Shown here: piece after piece, positions 1 to 7,590 of the stretch
How the letters are laid out: each line of letters opens with the position of its first letter
Position numbering within the stretch: the stretch's first letter is position 1
Origin: Streptosporangiaceae bacterium
GTDB lineage: Bacteria > Actinomycetota > Actinomycetes > Streptosporangiales > Streptosporangiaceae
Direction of reading: 5' to 3'
DNA: 18,349 nucleotides
NCBI GenBank assembly: GCA_030039095.1
Contig: JASHQP010000324.1
Span: forward strand, 1 to 18,349
Made by a program: the position numbers and the translations under genes
The notes under the pieces: model-generated
Database searches by the model: none
What the model was told of the DNA's origin: nothing
What the model saw: the letters and a program-made list of their open reading frames with translations, nothing else

Positions 1-256
1 TTCCGGGTGGCGTGCCGGGCGGGGCCGGCGGCGCGCTGCCGGGTGGCGTGCCGGGCGGGGCGGGCGTCCCGTTGCCGGGTGGCGGGGCTGGCGGTGGCGG
101 CGGGTAGCCCCCTGGCGCCGGGGCCAGGCCCTGGCCGTCCGGCCGCTGGGGGAAGTGCAGCCGAGGCAGCTCAGGCTGCTTCCCGTCGCCCTGCTCCGGG
201 AAGCTCAGCGGCGGCCGCGGGCTCTGGTCTGCTGGCAGGGCTGATCCCTCTTTCAT
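1..256 (-). CDS. Unidentified protein with Pro-rich N-terminus (partial, runs off the left edge)
   Basis: On the minus strand, an ATG at 256 opens a frame that stays open for 85 codons to the window edge with high GC at third positions. The protein starts MKEGSALPADQSPRP and continues through LPRLHFPQRPDGQG into GGYPPPPPAPPP and a Gly/Pro/Thr repeat (PGTPPGSAPPAP, then PGTPPG). No signal peptide or membrane segment is visible in this part. Actinomycete proteins with such Pro-rich N-termini are often small membrane proteins (RDD or DUF4190 types) or signalling proteins with a disordered cytoplasmic head, but the diagnostic domain lies outside the window, so no function is assigned. The gene is divergent from purN. 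There is no good ribosome binding site at normal distance; a GGGAGGGG lies about 24 nt upstream of the ATG. The forward frames across this stretch are less convincing: one stops at 105-107 and another loses third-position GC after about 110. Confidence 0.6.
   Translation of the reverse strand, partial: MKEGSALPADQSPRPPLSFPEQGDGKQPELPRLHFPQRPDGQGLAPAPGGYPPPPPAPPPGNGTPAPPGTPPGSAPPAPPGTPPG
3..86. repeat. 36-bp tandem repeat, about 2.3 copies
   Basis: A 23-base block beginning CCGGGTGGCGTGCC is identical at 3-25 and 39-61, and its first 11 bases recur at 75-85, so the period is 36 bp. Thirty-six is a multiple of three, so the repeat can grow or shrink without breaking the minus-strand frame. There it encodes a 12-residue Pro/Gly/Thr/Ala unit. 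It probably continues beyond the left edge. It is not a CRISPR: there is no conserved repeat with unrelated spacers. Confidence 0.7.
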
Positions 257-355
257 GATCGCATCGGGTTCTGGCGGCAACCCCTCCCTATTTCATCACC
301 TCCGGGGACCGCTCACGCTCCTGGGCGCGCGGATGGTCGGCACGGGCGGCCACGG

Positions 356-361
356 TACGCT
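356..361 (+). promoter_or_regulatory. Candidate -10 box of the purNH promoter
   Basis: TACGCT fits the actinobacterial TANNNT -10 consensus and is AT-rich against a very GC-rich background. Transcription would begin near 368, leaving about 25 nt before the purN TTG. No convincing -35 is seen about 17 bp upstream. The 135-bp gap (257-391) separates two divergent genes, so it must also hold the promoter of the minus-strand gene, which I could not place. Confidence 0.35.
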
Positions 362-371
362 GAGCGTCCGG

Positions 372-395
372 ATGCACGCCATCGAGGGAGTTTGA
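372..395 (+). other. Seven-codon upstream ORF overlapping the purN start
   Basis: ATG at 372 reads MHAIEGV and stops at TGA 393-395. The stop overlaps the TTG start of purN (392-394) in the string TTGA. It lies 10 nt after the TACGCT box, so its mRNA would be nearly leaderless. Translation of this mini-ORF could deliver ribosomes to purN by termination-reinitiation, which might offset the poor spacing between GAGGGAG and the TTG. This is inference; in DNA this GC-rich a seven-codon ORF can arise by chance. Confidence 0.2.
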
Positions 396-1021
396 CCGTT
401 AGCGGCAGATCACGGCTGGTCGTGCTCGTGTCGGGCGCGGGGACCAACCTCCAGGCGCTGCTGGACGCGTGCGCCGGCGACGGGTACGGCGCCCAGGTCG
501 CCGCCGTCGGCGCCGACCGTGACGACATCGCCGCGCTGGCGCGGGCCCAGGCCGCGGGCGTACCGACGTTCACGAGCCGGCTGCGTGACTTTCCCTCCCG
601 CGAGGACTGGGACCGGGCGCTCACCGAGGCGTGCGCCCGCTTCGAGCCCGACCTGATCGTGCTCGCCGGCTTCATGAAGCTCGTGGGCACCGCGTTCCTG
701 GCCAGCTTCGGCGGGCGGGTCATCAACACCCATCCCGCCTTGCTGCCGTCGTTTCCCGGCATGCACGGGGTGCGGGAGACGCTGGCGTACGGCGCGAAGG
801 TCTCCGGGTGCACCGTCTTCCTGGTCGACGCGGGGACCGACACTGGCCCGGTCATCGCTCAGGCGGCCGTGCCCGTGCTCGATGATGACGACGAGGCAGC
901 CCTGCATGAGCGCATCAAGGTCGCCGAGCGCGCGCTGCTCGTGGATACGGTGGGTCGGCTTGTCCGCGACGGATGGTCCGTCCAGGACAGGAAGGTGAGG
1001 ATCGGACCGTGGCCAAGGTAG
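392..1021 (+). CDS. purN: Phosphoribosylglycinamide formyltransferase (GAR transformylase)
   Basis: This enzyme transfers the formyl group of 10-formyl-THF to GAR, step three of de novo purine synthesis, in the cytoplasm. The 209-residue length is normal for PurN. Visible motifs are the N-terminal [13 protein letters not shown] phosphate-binding turn (residues 11-23), LAGFMKLVG (91-99), [13 protein letters not shown] (111-123) and [10 protein letters not shown] (146-155). The catalytic trio known from E. coli PurN (Asn, His, Asp) matches N112, H114 and D150. The TTG start is the only one that keeps the whole first beta strand; later in-frame GTGs would cut into it. GAGGGAG sits only about 1 nt before the TTG, so initiation may be weak or coupled to the mini-ORF just upstream. 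The 3' end overlaps purH by 13 bp in another frame, which implies co-transcription and probably translational coupling. Confidence 0.97.
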   Translation: MTVSGRSRLVVLVSGAGTNLQALLDACAGDGYGAQVAAVGADRDDIAALARAQAAGVPTFTSRLRDFPSREDWDRALTEACARFEPDLIVLAGFMKLVGTAFLASFGGRVINTHPALLPSFPGMHGVRETLAYGAKVSGCTVFLVDAGTDTGPVIAQAAVPVLDDDDEAALHERIKVAERALLVDTVGRLVRDGWSVQDRKVRIGPWPR

Positions 1022-2589
1022 CCATCACCCGGGCGCTGATCAGCGTCTACGACAAGACCGGCCTGGAAGAGCTCGCCGCGGCCCTGCACCGGGCCGGCGT
1101 CGAGATCGTCTCCACCGGCAAGTCGGCGGCGGCGATCTTTGCCGCCGGTGTGCCCGTGACCAAGGTGGAGGACCTCACCGGATTCCCCGAATGCCTGGAC
1201 GGCCGCGTCAAGACGCTGCACCCAAAGGTGCACGCGGGACTGCTCGCCGACACCACGCGGCCAGAGCACCGGGCGCAGCTCGACGAGCTCGGCATCGCCG
1301 CGTTCCAGCTCCTCGTCTCGAATCTGTATCCGTTCGAGCAGACCGTGGCGAGCGGGGCCGGGCCGCAGGACTGCGTCGAGCAGATCGACATCGGGGGGCC
1401 CGCGATGGTGCGCGCGGCCGCGAAGAACCATGCCGAGGTCGCCGTCGTCACCGACCCGTCCATGTACCCGGATGTGGCCGAGGCCGCCGCGAACGGCGGC
1501 TTCACGCTGGAGCAGCGGCGGCGCATGGCCGCGCGCGCCTACGCCCACACGGCCGCGTACGACGCCGCGGTCGCGTCCTGGTTCGCTTCGGCGTACGCGC
1601 CCGACGAGACCGCGCGGGACACCGGCCTGCCGGATGTGCTCGGCGGGTTCTGGACGCGCCGTGAGGTGCTCAGGTACGGCGAGAACCCGCACCAGCGCGC
1701 GGCACTCTACCTGCCCGGCGCGTCCGGGGACGACGACGGCGAGCCGGCCGGGATCGCGGGCGCGGAGCAGCTGCACGGCAGACAGATGTCGTACAACAAC
1801 TACGTCGACGCCGACGCGGCTCGGCGGGCGGCCTACGACTTCGCCAGGCCGTGCGTCGCGATCACCAAGCACTCCAACCCGTGCGGGATCGCGGTCGGCG
1901 CCGACCTGGCCGAGGCGCACCGCAAGGCGCACGAATGCGACCCGGCGTCGGCCTTCGGCGGTGTGATCGCCGCCAACGGCGTCGTTGACGCCGCGCTCGC
2001 CGCGCAGATCGCCGAGATTCTCACCGACGTGCTGGTTGCGCCCGGGTACGACGCGGACGCGCTGGAGATCCTGATGCGGCGCAAGAACCTTCGGGTGCTG
2101 CGGTGCCCGGCGCCCGGCGCCCCGGCCGCGGAATGGCGCCGGGTCAGCGGGGGCATGCTGGTGCAGACCCCGGACCTGGTGTCCGAGCCGGGCGACGAGC
2201 CTTCTGGCTGGACCCTTGTCGCGGGCCCGCCGGCCGACGAGGACGCGCTCCGGGACCTGGCGTTCGCGTGGCGGGCATGCCGGTCGGTCAAATCCAACGC
2301 GATCCTGCTGGCCTCCGGCGAGGCGTCGGTCGGCGTCGGCATGGGCCAGGTGAACCGGGTCGACTCGGTCCGGCTCGCGGTCCGGCGCGCTGGCGACCGG
2401 GCGCGGGGATCGGTCGCGGCGAGCGACGCGTACTTCCCGTTCGCCGACAACCTGGAAGAGCTCGCCGCGGCCGGCGTGCGCGCCGTGGCCGAGCCCGGCG
2501 GCTCGATCCGCGACAAGGACGTCATCGCCGCCGCCCAGGACGCCGGCATCTCCCTCTACTTCACCGGCGTCCGCCACTTCTACCACTGA
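1009..2589 (+). CDS. purH: Bifunctional AICAR transformylase / IMP cyclohydrolase
   Basis: PurH carries out the last two steps of IMP synthesis: formylation of AICAR with 10-formyl-THF, then ring closure of FAICAR. From the GTG at 1009 the protein has 526 residues, normal for the family. The N-terminal cyclohydrolase (MGS-like) domain shows STGKSA (35-40), [16 protein letters not shown] (64-79), SNLYPF (104-109) and [16 protein letters not shown] (126-141). The transformylase domain shows RYGENPHQ (222-229), KHSNPCG (287-293, with the catalytic Lys-His pair), [28 protein letters not shown] and [10 protein letters not shown], and the protein ends FTGVRHFYH. The GTG is preferred over the in-frame ATG at 973 because AAGGTGAGG lies 8 nt before it and the protein then starts at the usual [15 protein letters not shown]. 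It overlaps the purN stop by 13 bp, as in a purNH operon. Confidence 0.98.
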   Translation: MAKVAITRALISVYDKTGLEELAAALHRAGVEIVSTGKSAAAIFAAGVPVTKVEDLTGFPECLDGRVKTLHPKVHAGLLADTTRPEHRAQLDELGIAAFQLLVSNLYPFEQTVASGAGPQDCVEQIDIGGPAMVRAAAKNHAEVAVVTDPSMYPDVAEAAANGGFTLEQRRRMAARAYAHTAAYDAAVASWFASAYAPDETARDTGLPDVLGGFWTRREVLRYGENPHQRAALYLPGASGDDDGEPAGIAGAEQLHGRQMSYNNYVDADAARRAAYDFARPCVAITKHSNPCGIAVGADLAEAHRKAHECDPASAFGGVIAANGVVDAALAAQIAEILTDVLVAPGYDADALEILMRRKNLRVLRCPAPGAPAAEWRRVSGGMLVQTPDLVSEPGDEPSGWTLVAGPPADEDALRDLAFAWRACRSVKSNAILLASGEASVGVGMGQVNRVDSVRLAVRRAGDRARGSVAASDAYFPFADNLEELAAAGVRAVAEPGGSIRDKDVIAAAQDAGISLYFTGVRHFYH

Positions 2590-2604
2590 GGAGCGCCCCC
2601 ACCT

Positions 2605-2634
2605 GGCCCTGACGGCACGCGCTGCCCGTGGGCC
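2605..2634 (+). terminator. Candidate hairpin between purH and folD
   Basis: GGCCC (2605-2609) pairs with GGGCC (2630-2634), and inside it ACGGCA pairs with TGCCCGT with one bulged base around the loop CGCGC. The stem starts 15 nt after the purH stop. There is no T-run, as is common for actinobacterial hairpins, so this could be a terminator, an mRNA-stabilising 3' end, or a pause site before folD. The rest of the 93-bp gap shows no clear promoter. Confidence 0.4.
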
Positions 2635-2682
2635 CTGCGAGAATCGGTGCGGCCACGCTGAACCGACGAACTGGGGCATCCA

Positions 2683-3531
2683 ATGACCGCACGCATCCTC
2701 GACGGAAAGGTCACGGCCGCCGCGATCAGGGAAGACCTCACCCGGCGGGTTGCCGAACTCGCCCGCCGGGGCATCACGCCCGGCCTCGGCACCGTCCTTG
2801 TCGGCGACGATCCCGGCAGCGTCTCGTATGTCAACGGCAAGCACCGGGACTGCGCCCAGGTGGGCATCGCCAGCATCCGCAGGGAGCTTCCGGCCGACGC
2901 CACGCAGGCCGAGGTCGAGGCCGTCGTGGACGAGCTGAACGCCGATCCGGCGTGCACCGGGTACATAATCCAGCTGCCGCTGCCCGCGGGTCTCGACGCG
3001 CAGCCACTGCTGGAGCGGATGGAGCCGGCCAAGGACGCGGACGGCCTGCACCCGATCAACCTCGGGCGGCTGGTTCTGGGCGAGCCCGGGCCGGTGCCGG
3101 GAACGCCGGAAGGGATCATCTCGCTGCTCCGGCACTACGACATCCCGCTGGCCGGGGCGGACGTAACCGTGATCGGCCGCGGGATAACCGTCGGGCGTGC
3201 ACTCGGCCTGCTGCTGACCCGGCGCAGCGAGAATGCCACCGTGACGCAGTGCCATACCGGCACCAAGGACCTCACGGTACACACAAGGAACGCCGACATC
3301 GTCGTGACCGCGGCCGGGCGGCCGGGCCTGCTGACGGCTGACATGATCAAGCCCGGCGCGGTGGTCGTCGACGTCGGGATCACGCGCACCGATGCCGGGC
3401 TCGTCGGCGACGCGGACCCGGGGGTCGCCGAGGTCGCCGGGTGGCTGGCGCCGGTGCCGGGCGGGGTCGGCCCGATGACCCGGGCCATGCTGCTGGCCAA
3501 AGTGGTGATCGCTGCGGAACGGAACGGATGA
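2683..3531 (+). CDS. folD: Bifunctional methylene-THF dehydrogenase / methenyl-THF cyclohydrolase
   Basis: FolD interconverts 5,10-methylene-THF, 5,10-methenyl-THF and 10-formyl-THF with NADP; the last is the formyl donor for PurN and PurH just upstream. The 282-residue length is typical. The catalytic Tyr-x3-Lys is Y49/K53 (YVNGK), followed by GYIIQLPLP (93-101, Q97) and [12 protein letters not shown] (117-128, D120). The Rossmann motif is [16 protein letters not shown] (163-178), and the C-terminal signature PGGVGPMT is at 259-266. The usual PCTP loop reads PGTP here (139-142), so the common Cys is Gly. The ATG at 2683 has only a weak GGGGC upstream, but it gives the family's normal N-terminus. 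folD sits 93 bp behind purH on the same strand and may be co-transcribed with it. Confidence 0.97.
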   Translation: MTARILDGKVTAAAIREDLTRRVAELARRGITPGLGTVLVGDDPGSVSYVNGKHRDCAQVGIASIRRELPADATQAEVEAVVDELNADPACTGYIIQLPLPAGLDAQPLLERMEPAKDADGLHPINLGRLVLGEPGPVPGTPEGIISLLRHYDIPLAGADVTVIGRGITVGRALGLLLTRRSENATVTQCHTGTKDLTVHTRNADIVVTAAGRPGLLTADMIKPGAVVVDVGITRTDAGLVGDADPGVAEVAGWLAPVPGGVGPMTRAMLLAKVVIAAERNG

Positions 3532-3539
3532 CGCCTGGA

Positions 3540-3574
3540 TGCTGTCGCGCCGGGACAGCAGGGAGCGCCGTTTT
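3540..3574 (+). terminator. Candidate terminator after folD
   Basis: TGCTGTC (3540-3546) and GACAGCA (3554-3560) form a perfect 7-bp stem with a 7-nt loop, 9 nt after the folD stop. A TTTT run follows at 3571-3574, somewhat far from the stem. Together they suggest an intrinsic terminator separating the purine/folate genes from etfBA. Confidence 0.4.
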
Positions 3575-3660
3575 GGCCGCGGAGGCTACCCGAAAGTAAC
3601 CTATGGCGGAGGTCGTGGCCGGTACCCGGGGCTGCGCCCGCCGACGTGGTTTGGCAGGCT

Positions 3661-3694
3661 TATTCTTGCGCTCGCCTGAGTCGGGTCACGTGAC
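3661..3694 (+). promoter_or_regulatory. Candidate etfBA promoter with palindromic operator
   Basis: TATTCT at 3661-3666 fits a TANNNT -10 box. A start near 3673 would give a leader of about 67 nt before etfB. Just inside that leader, GTCACGTGAC (3685-3694) is a perfect 10-bp palindrome with a CACGTG core, the form expected of a dimeric repressor site placed to block the promoter. No good -35 is seen at the proper spacing; TTGGCA at 3651 is too close. The palindrome is a direct observation and its role is inference. The 208-bp gap (3532-3739) otherwise holds only the folD terminator candidate. Confidence 0.38.
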
Positions 3695-3739
3695 ACCGTG
3701 CCGGGCGCACGGTTTGCAGAGGGAGGTCGGCCGCCGGTT

Positions 3740-4519
3740 ATGAACATCGTCGTCTGCATGAAGCAGGTTCCCGACACGTGGTCGGAGCGCACGCTCAGGC
3801 CGTCCGACTCGACGCTGGACCGTGACGCGGCGGACGCGGTGATCAACGAGCTCGACGAGTACGCGATCGAGGAGGGCCTGCGCCTGGCCGAGGCGAATGG
3901 CGGCGAGGTGACGATCCTGTCGATGGGGCCGGAGAAGGCGAGCGAGTCGATCCGCAAGGCGCTGTCGATGGGCGCCGACAAGGCGGTCCACCTTCTCGAC
4001 GACACGCTGCACGGGTCGGACGCGCTGGCAACGTCGGCGGCGCTCGCCGCGGTGCTCGGCCGGATCAGGTTCGACCTGGTGATCCTGGGCTCGGAGTCCA
4101 CCGACGCCCGGATGGGCGTGATGGCCGCGATGCTGTCCGAGCGGCTCGGCGTGCCGCAGCTGTCCTTCGCCAGCAAGGTGGACGTGGACGGGAGCGCGAT
4201 CTCCATCAACCGGCAGGCCGATTACGGGTACGACCGGGTCGAGGCGAGCCTGCCCGCGGTCGTGAGCGTGGTCGAGAAGATCAACGAGCCGCGCTACCCG
4301 TCGTTCAAGGGGATCATGGCGGCAAAGAAGAAGCCCGTCGAGACGCTGAGCCTGGCGGACATCGGCCTCGATCCCGGCCAGGTGGGCCTCGGCTCCGCGG
4401 CGAGCGAGGTGGTCAGCTTCGCGAAGCGGCCGCCGCGGCAGGCAGGCACGATCGTCAAGGACGAAGGGGACGGCGGCGTGAAGGCGGCCGAGTTCCTCGC
4501 CGCGCAGAAGTTCATCTGA
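3740..4519 (+). CDS. etfB: Electron transfer flavoprotein beta subunit
   Basis: EtfB pairs with EtfA in the soluble FAD/AMP heterodimer that accepts electrons from acyl-CoA and related dehydrogenases and passes them to ETF:quinone oxidoreductase. The 259-residue protein starts MNIVVCMKQVPDTW, the classic EtfB N-terminus, and continues with NELDEYAIEEGLRLAE, the LSMGP and SIRKALSMGADKAVHLLDD segments, and LGSESTDARMGVMAAMLSERLGVP in the AMP-binding region. RQADYGYDRVEASLPAVVSV and NEPRYPSFKGIMAAKKKP follow, the latter holding the recognition loop typical of the family. An upstream in-frame GTG at 3698 is rejected because the ATG at 3740 gives the conserved start; GGGAGG lies about 14 nt before it. 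etfA follows after 52 bp. Acyl-CoA substrates are a group-level inference. Confidence 0.97.
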   Translation: MNIVVCMKQVPDTWSERTLRPSDSTLDRDAADAVINELDEYAIEEGLRLAEANGGEVTILSMGPEKASESIRKALSMGADKAVHLLDDTLHGSDALATSAALAAVLGRIRFDLVILGSESTDARMGVMAAMLSERLGVPQLSFASKVDVDGSAISINRQADYGYDRVEASLPAVVSVVEKINEPRYPSFKGIMAAKKKPVETLSLADIGLDPGQVGLGSAASEVVSFAKRPPRQAGTIVKDEGDGGVKAAEFLAAQKFI

Positions 4520-4538
4520 GCCTGGGCTCACGCAGGCT
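4519..4538 (+). other. Small hairpin between etfB and etfA
   Basis: AGCCTG (4519-4524) and CAGGCT (4533-4538) form a 6-bp stem with an 8-nt loop that starts at the last base of the etfB stop codon. There is no T-run. It may tune the relative amounts of the two subunits, or be chance. Confidence 0.25.
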
Positions 4539-4571
4539 GCGTTCAATCCGAGGCTGGAGGGGCCCCAATAC

Positions 4572-5528
4572 ATGGCTGAGATCCTGGTCCTCGCCGAGCA
4601 CGACGGCGAGACGGTCAAGAAGGTCACCTGCGAGCTGCTGACCCTGGCCCGCCGGTTCGGCGAGCCCTCGGTCGTCTGGGCCGGGCCCGGCGCCGACGGC
4701 GGCCGGGGGCGGCTGGCCGAGTTCGGCGCCGCCAAGGTGTACATCGCGGATGGAGACGAGCTGAACGAGTACGTTGTCGCGCCCAAGGCAGAGCTGCTGG
4801 CCGGCCTTGTGGCCGACAAGTCGCCGCTGGCGGTGCTGGTAGCGAGCACGGCCGAAGGCCGGGAGGTCGCGGGCAGGCTGGCGGTGAAGACGGGTTCTGG
4901 CCTGATCACCGACGCCGTCGACCTCGGCGATGACCTGGTCGCCGAGCAGTCGATCTTCGGCGGCGCCATCGTCGTCCAGTCCAAGGTCCGCACCGGCACG
5001 CCGATCGTGGCCGTGCGCCCCAACGCCGTGGCACCGGAGCCAGCGCCGGGGGCCGCCGAGTCCGAGAACGTGAGCTTCCAGGCCAGCGACGTGGCGAAGA
5101 GCGCGCACGTCATCGAGCGTGTGGTGCAGGAGCGCGGGGAGCGGCCCGAGCTCACCGAGGCCTCGATCGTGGTCTCCGGTGGCCGTGGGGTGGGCAGCGG
5201 CGAGAACTTTGCGCTGATCGAGAAGCTTGCCGACTCACTCGGGGCCGCTGTGGGCGCGTCCCGCGCCGCGACCGACGCGGGCTGGTACCCGCACCAGTTC
5301 CAGGTCGGCCAGACCGGGAAGACCGTGTCGCCGCAGCTGTACCTGGCCATCGGCATCTCCGGGGCCATTCAGCACCGGGCCGGCATGCAGACGTCCAAGA
5401 CCATCATGGTGATCAACAAGGACGCGGAGGCCCCGATATTCGAGCTGGCCGACTTCGGCGTGGTCGGTGACCTCTTCCAGGTGGTCCCGCAGCTGACGGA
5501 GCAGATCCAGAAGCGGTCACAGGGCTGA
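4572..5528 (+). CDS. etfA: Electron transfer flavoprotein alpha subunit
   Basis: EtfA carries the redox-active FAD of the ETF heterodimer. At 318 residues it has normal length. The N-terminal domain starts MAEILVLAEHDGETVKKVTCELL, with ASTAEGREVAGRLA (91-104) and GLITDAV. The C-terminal FAD domain shows VVSGGRGVGSGENF (200-213), GASRAATDAGWYPHQFQVG (228-246), TGKTVSPQLYLAIGISGAIQH (248-268) and FGVVGDLFQVVPQL (295-308), all signature positions for FAD binding. A good GGAGGGG lies 9 nt before the ATG. The gene follows etfB on the same strand after 52 bp and the two almost certainly form one operon. It is a two-subunit, non-bifurcating type as far as can be seen; no ferredoxin-like extension is present. 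Confidence 0.98.
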   Translation: MAEILVLAEHDGETVKKVTCELLTLARRFGEPSVVWAGPGADGGRGRLAEFGAAKVYIADGDELNEYVVAPKAELLAGLVADKSPLAVLVASTAEGREVAGRLAVKTGSGLITDAVDLGDDLVAEQSIFGGAIVVQSKVRTGTPIVAVRPNAVAPEPAPGAAESENVSFQASDVAKSAHVIERVVQERGERPELTEASIVVSGGRGVGSGENFALIEKLADSLGAAVGASRAATDAGWYPHQFQVGQTGKTVSPQLYLAIGISGAIQHRAGMQTSKTIMVINKDAEAPIFELADFGVVGDLFQVVPQLTEQIQKRSQG

Positions 5529-5585
5529 GGGGGCGCATCAGCCAGCTCCACCCGGCCACCGGGCAAATGTTGAGTGACACGGCAC

Positions 5586-5591
5586 TAGGCT
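5586..5591 (+). promoter_or_regulatory. TAGGCT -10 box, leaderless start of the cysteine desulfurase gene
   Basis: TAGGCT lies 8 nt before the ATG at 5600. Transcription starts about 6-8 nt after a -10 box, so the mRNA would begin at or next to the ATG. No Shine-Dalgarno is present in the gap, which fits a leaderless message. No clear -35 is seen. A short CCCGG/CCGGG hairpin (5551-5563) between the etfA stop and this box may end etfA transcription. Confidence 0.55.
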
Positions 5592-5599
5592 GATTCATC

Positions 5600-6817
5600 A
5601 TGGGATACCTCGATGCCGGCGGTGGCCGCCGGGCGCCGGCCTCGCCCGTGTACCTGGACCACGCGGCGACCACCCCGATGCTGCCCGAGGCCATCGAGGC
5701 GATGACCGAGGAGCTTGCCGAGCTCGGCAATCCCTCCTCGCTGCACAATGCGGGCCGCCGGGCGCGCCGGGTCGTCGAGGAGTCGCGGGAGCAGATCGCC
5801 GCCGCCTACGGCGCCCGTCCCAGCGAGGTGATCTTCACAAGCGGCGGAACCGAGGCGGACAATCTAGCCGTCAAGGGGCTATTCTGGGCACGGCGGGCCG
5901 CGGACCGCGCGCGGCGGCGGGTGCTCACCGCTGCGATCGAGCATCACGCCGTCCTCGACTCCGTCTCATGGCTGCAGCGCCACGAGGGGGCCGAGGTGGG
6001 CAGGCCAGCGCTCGACGACGCCGGAATGATCACGCCCGAGGCGCTGCGCGAGGCCGTCGAGGCCGACCCCGGCGCCGTCGCGCTGGTCAGCATCATGTGG
6101 GCCAACAACGAGGTCGGCACCGTCCAGCCGGTCGCGGACCTGGCCGCGGTGGCCGGTGAGTACCGGATCCCCTTCCACAGCGACGCCGTGCAGGCGGCGG
6201 GGCAGCTGCCGGTCAGCCTCGCGGGCAGCGGCGCCGCCGCGCTCACGGTCACCGCGCACAAGATCGGCGGTCCGGTCGGCGCCGGCGCGCTGCTGCTGGC
6301 GCGGGGGACCGACCTGGTACCGGTTCTGCACGGCGGCGGGCAGGAACGCGACGTGCGGTCCGGGACGCTGGACGCCCCGGCGATCCGGGCCTTCGCGGTC
6401 GCCGTCGGGATCGCAACGTCGCGCCGGGCCGACGAGAACAAGCGGCTGTCCGGGCTGCGTGACGATCTGATCGCGCAGGTGCTGGCGGCGGTGCCGGACG
6501 CGATCCTGAACGGCGCGCCGCCCGGCCCCGGCCGCCTGCCGGGCAACGCCCACTTCTCGTTCCCCGGCTGCGAGGGCGACGCGCTGCTGATGCTGCTGGA
6601 CGCCAAGGGCATCGCGTGCTCAACGGGGTCCGCGTGCACGGCGGGCGTGGCGGAGCCCAGTCACGTGCTGCTCGCGATGGGTGCCGACGAGGCACGGGCC
6701 CGCGGGTCGCTGCGGTTCTCGCTCGGCCACTCGAGCACCCAGGCCGACGTCGACTCCCTCGGCGCGGTCATCGGCGAGGCCGTGGAGCGGGCCCGCCGCG
6801 CAGGCGCCCGCACCTAG
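5600..6817 (+). CDS. Cysteine desulfurase, IscS/NifS-type class V aminotransferase
   Basis: This PLP enzyme removes sulfur from L-cysteine as an enzyme-bound persulfide and hands it to acceptors such as MnmA or Fe-S scaffolds. The 405-residue length is normal. Visible motifs are [15 protein letters not shown] (17-31), [11 protein letters not shown] (43-53), [13 protein letters not shown] (78-90), EHHAVLDS (114-121), [12 protein letters not shown] (167-178), [10 protein letters not shown] (192-201) and the PLP-lysine segment [10 protein letters not shown] (218-227, K221). [10 protein letters not shown] (253-262) follows, then the catalytic-loop Cys C346 in [18 protein letters not shown]340 in the same segment is an extra cysteine. 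The ATG at 5600 lacks a Shine-Dalgarno and seems leaderless. M. tuberculosis has an iscS-trmU pair in a similar position (from memory). Here the desulfurase is separated from mnmA only by a minus-strand MaoC gene, so tRNA thiolation is a likely job; general Fe-S assembly is also possible. Confidence 0.95.
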   Translation: MGYLDAGGGRRAPASPVYLDHAATTPMLPEAIEAMTEELAELGNPSSLHNAGRRARRVVEESREQIAAAYGARPSEVIFTSGGTEADNLAVKGLFWARRAADRARRRVLTAAIEHHAVLDSVSWLQRHEGAEVGRPALDDAGMITPEALREAVEADPGAVALVSIMWANNEVGTVQPVADLAAVAGEYRIPFHSDAVQAAGQLPVSLAGSGAAALTVTAHKIGGPVGAGALLLARGTDLVPVLHGGGQERDVRSGTLDAPAIRAFAVAVGIATSRRADENKRLSGLRDDLIAQVLAAVPDAILNGAPPGPGRLPGNAHFSFPGCEGDALLMLLDAKGIACSTGSACTAGVAEPSHVLLAMGADEARARGSLRFSLGHSSTQADVDSLGAVIGEAVERARRAGART

Positions 6818-6860
6818 GCACGCCGCCCCAACCCCAGCCCACCCGCTCAGGCGCATGAAA

Positions 6861-6896
6861 GTACCGTTCGACGGCCTGGAACCCGTCGTTTGGTAC
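6861..6896. terminator. Long inverted repeat between convergent genes
   Basis: GTACC-GTT-CGACGG (6861-6874) faces CCGTCG-TTT-GGTAC (6883-6896) around an 8-nt loop. This gives 11 Watson-Crick pairs interrupted by one symmetrical 3x3 internal loop. It lies between the 3' ends of the cysteine desulfurase (stop at 6817) and the minus-strand MaoC gene (stop at 6967), the classic place for a bidirectional terminator. There is no T-run on either side. The rest of the 149-bp gap is GC-rich and shows nothing else. Confidence 0.5.
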
Positions 6897-6966
6897 ATCC
6901 ATGAGGCGGGGCGCGGCTCAGGGCCGGGCGGCGGCCGGGCAGGTGAGTCGCGGGGCGGAGGCGACG

Positions 6967-7482
6967 CTAGCTGGGGTTGCGGGCGCGGATCAGGTTCATG
7001 GCGGTGAGCGTGAGCACGGTCTCGTCGTCCTGATTGATCAGCTCGGCCCTGGTGCGCACGAGGCCGCGGTCCGGCTTGGACCGCGAGCGGCGGGTCTCGA
7101 CGAGCGTGCACCGCAGCCGCAGCGAGTCGCCCGGGCGGACCGGGGCCGGCCAGCGCAGCTCGTCGATGCCGGGGGAGGCGAGGCTGGCCACCTTCGACAG
7201 GACGTGGTCGGCGAACATCCGCATCATGATCCCGGCCGTATGCCACCCACTGGCGATGAGGCCATGGAACGGGCCGGCGGCGGCGAACTCGCGATCGACG
7301 TGGATCGGCTGCGGGTCGAACTTCGTTGCGAAGTCGAGGATCTCGGCTTCGGTCACCGTGATGTGCCCGTACTCGTAGACCGCGCCCTGCACGTAGTCCT
7401 CGAAGTAGCGGTCGTCGATGGGGGCGGCGAAGTCGTCGGCGCTGAGGGCCTTGGTCGTGGGCGGGGTGGCTCCCTGCTGCAT
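6967..7482 (-). CDS. MaoC-like (R)-specific hydratase / hotdog-fold protein
   Basis: The 171-residue protein is a single-hotdog MaoC-type enzyme, a family whose members hydrate trans-2-enoyl-CoA to (R)-3-hydroxyacyl-CoA or act on related thioesters. The core is [26 protein letters not shown] (38-63), with the catalytic Asp and His of (R)-hydratases at D56 and H61, followed by [20 protein letters not shown] (70-89). The second half ([24 protein letters not shown]) has the typical overlap strand. AAGGAG lies 5 nt before the ATG, a clear start. It is the only complete minus-strand gene in the window and interrupts the desulfurase-mnmA series; it shares a 108-bp divergent region with mnmA. The substrate cannot be told from sequence. 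Closeness to etfBA hints at acyl-CoA metabolism, but that is weak evidence. Confidence 0.9.
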   Translation of the reverse strand: MQQGATPPTTKALSADDFAAPIDDRYFEDYVQGAVYEYGHITVTEAEILDFATKFDPQPIHVDREFAAAGPFHGLIASGWHTAGIMMRMFADHVLSKVASLASPGIDELRWPAPVRPGDSLRLRCTLVETRRSRSKPDRGLVRTRAELINQDDETVLTLTAMNLIRARNPS

Positions 7483-7576
7483 GCGCGCTCCTTGTCGTCG
7501 ATCTCAGCACAGTCTGCCGGGGCAGCCGCACGGTCGCGCAGGCGGTACCTGGTGCCGCTGGAACCGAGCGAGCGCA

Positions 7577-7582
7577 TACCCT
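7577..7582 (+). promoter_or_regulatory. TACCCT -10 box, leaderless start of mnmA
   Basis: TACCCT sits 8 nt before the mnmA ATG (7591), the same spacing as the box before the cysteine desulfurase gene. The intervening CGAACGCG is not a Shine-Dalgarno. It lies in the divergent mnmA/MaoC region (7483-7590), which must also carry the MaoC promoter on the other strand; no clear candidate for that was found. Confidence 0.5.
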
Positions 7583-7590
7583 CGAACGCG

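Noticed and set aside
3..86. Possible CRISPR array
   Set aside because: The 36-bp period is a direct tandem repeat without spacers and lies within a coding frame.
7..258. Forward 83-codon frame at the left edge
   Set aside because: Third-position GC drops sharply after about 110, and the sequence is Ala/Arg low-complexity; the minus-strand frame explains the region better.
288..303. Minimal ORF ATG-AAA-TAG with a strong GGAGGTG on the minus strand
   Set aside because: The Shine-Dalgarno is practically touching the ATG, and a two-codon frame cannot be supported from sequence alone.
859..3282. Long minus-strand open frame (807 codons) opposite purH and folD
   Set aside because: It is a shadow of well-conserved genes in the other strand, with no recognisable domain and no start signals.
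3532..3739. tRNA or small RNA gene in the folD-etfB gap
   Set aside because: No cloverleaf with a TTC-arm-like sequence was found; the only structures are a terminator-like stem and a 10-bp palindrome.
6855..7007. Small forward protein [21 protein letters not shown]
   Set aside because: It spans the inverted repeat and then runs antisense into the MaoC gene, with a Gly/Ser/Arg-rich tail and no Shine-Dalgarno.
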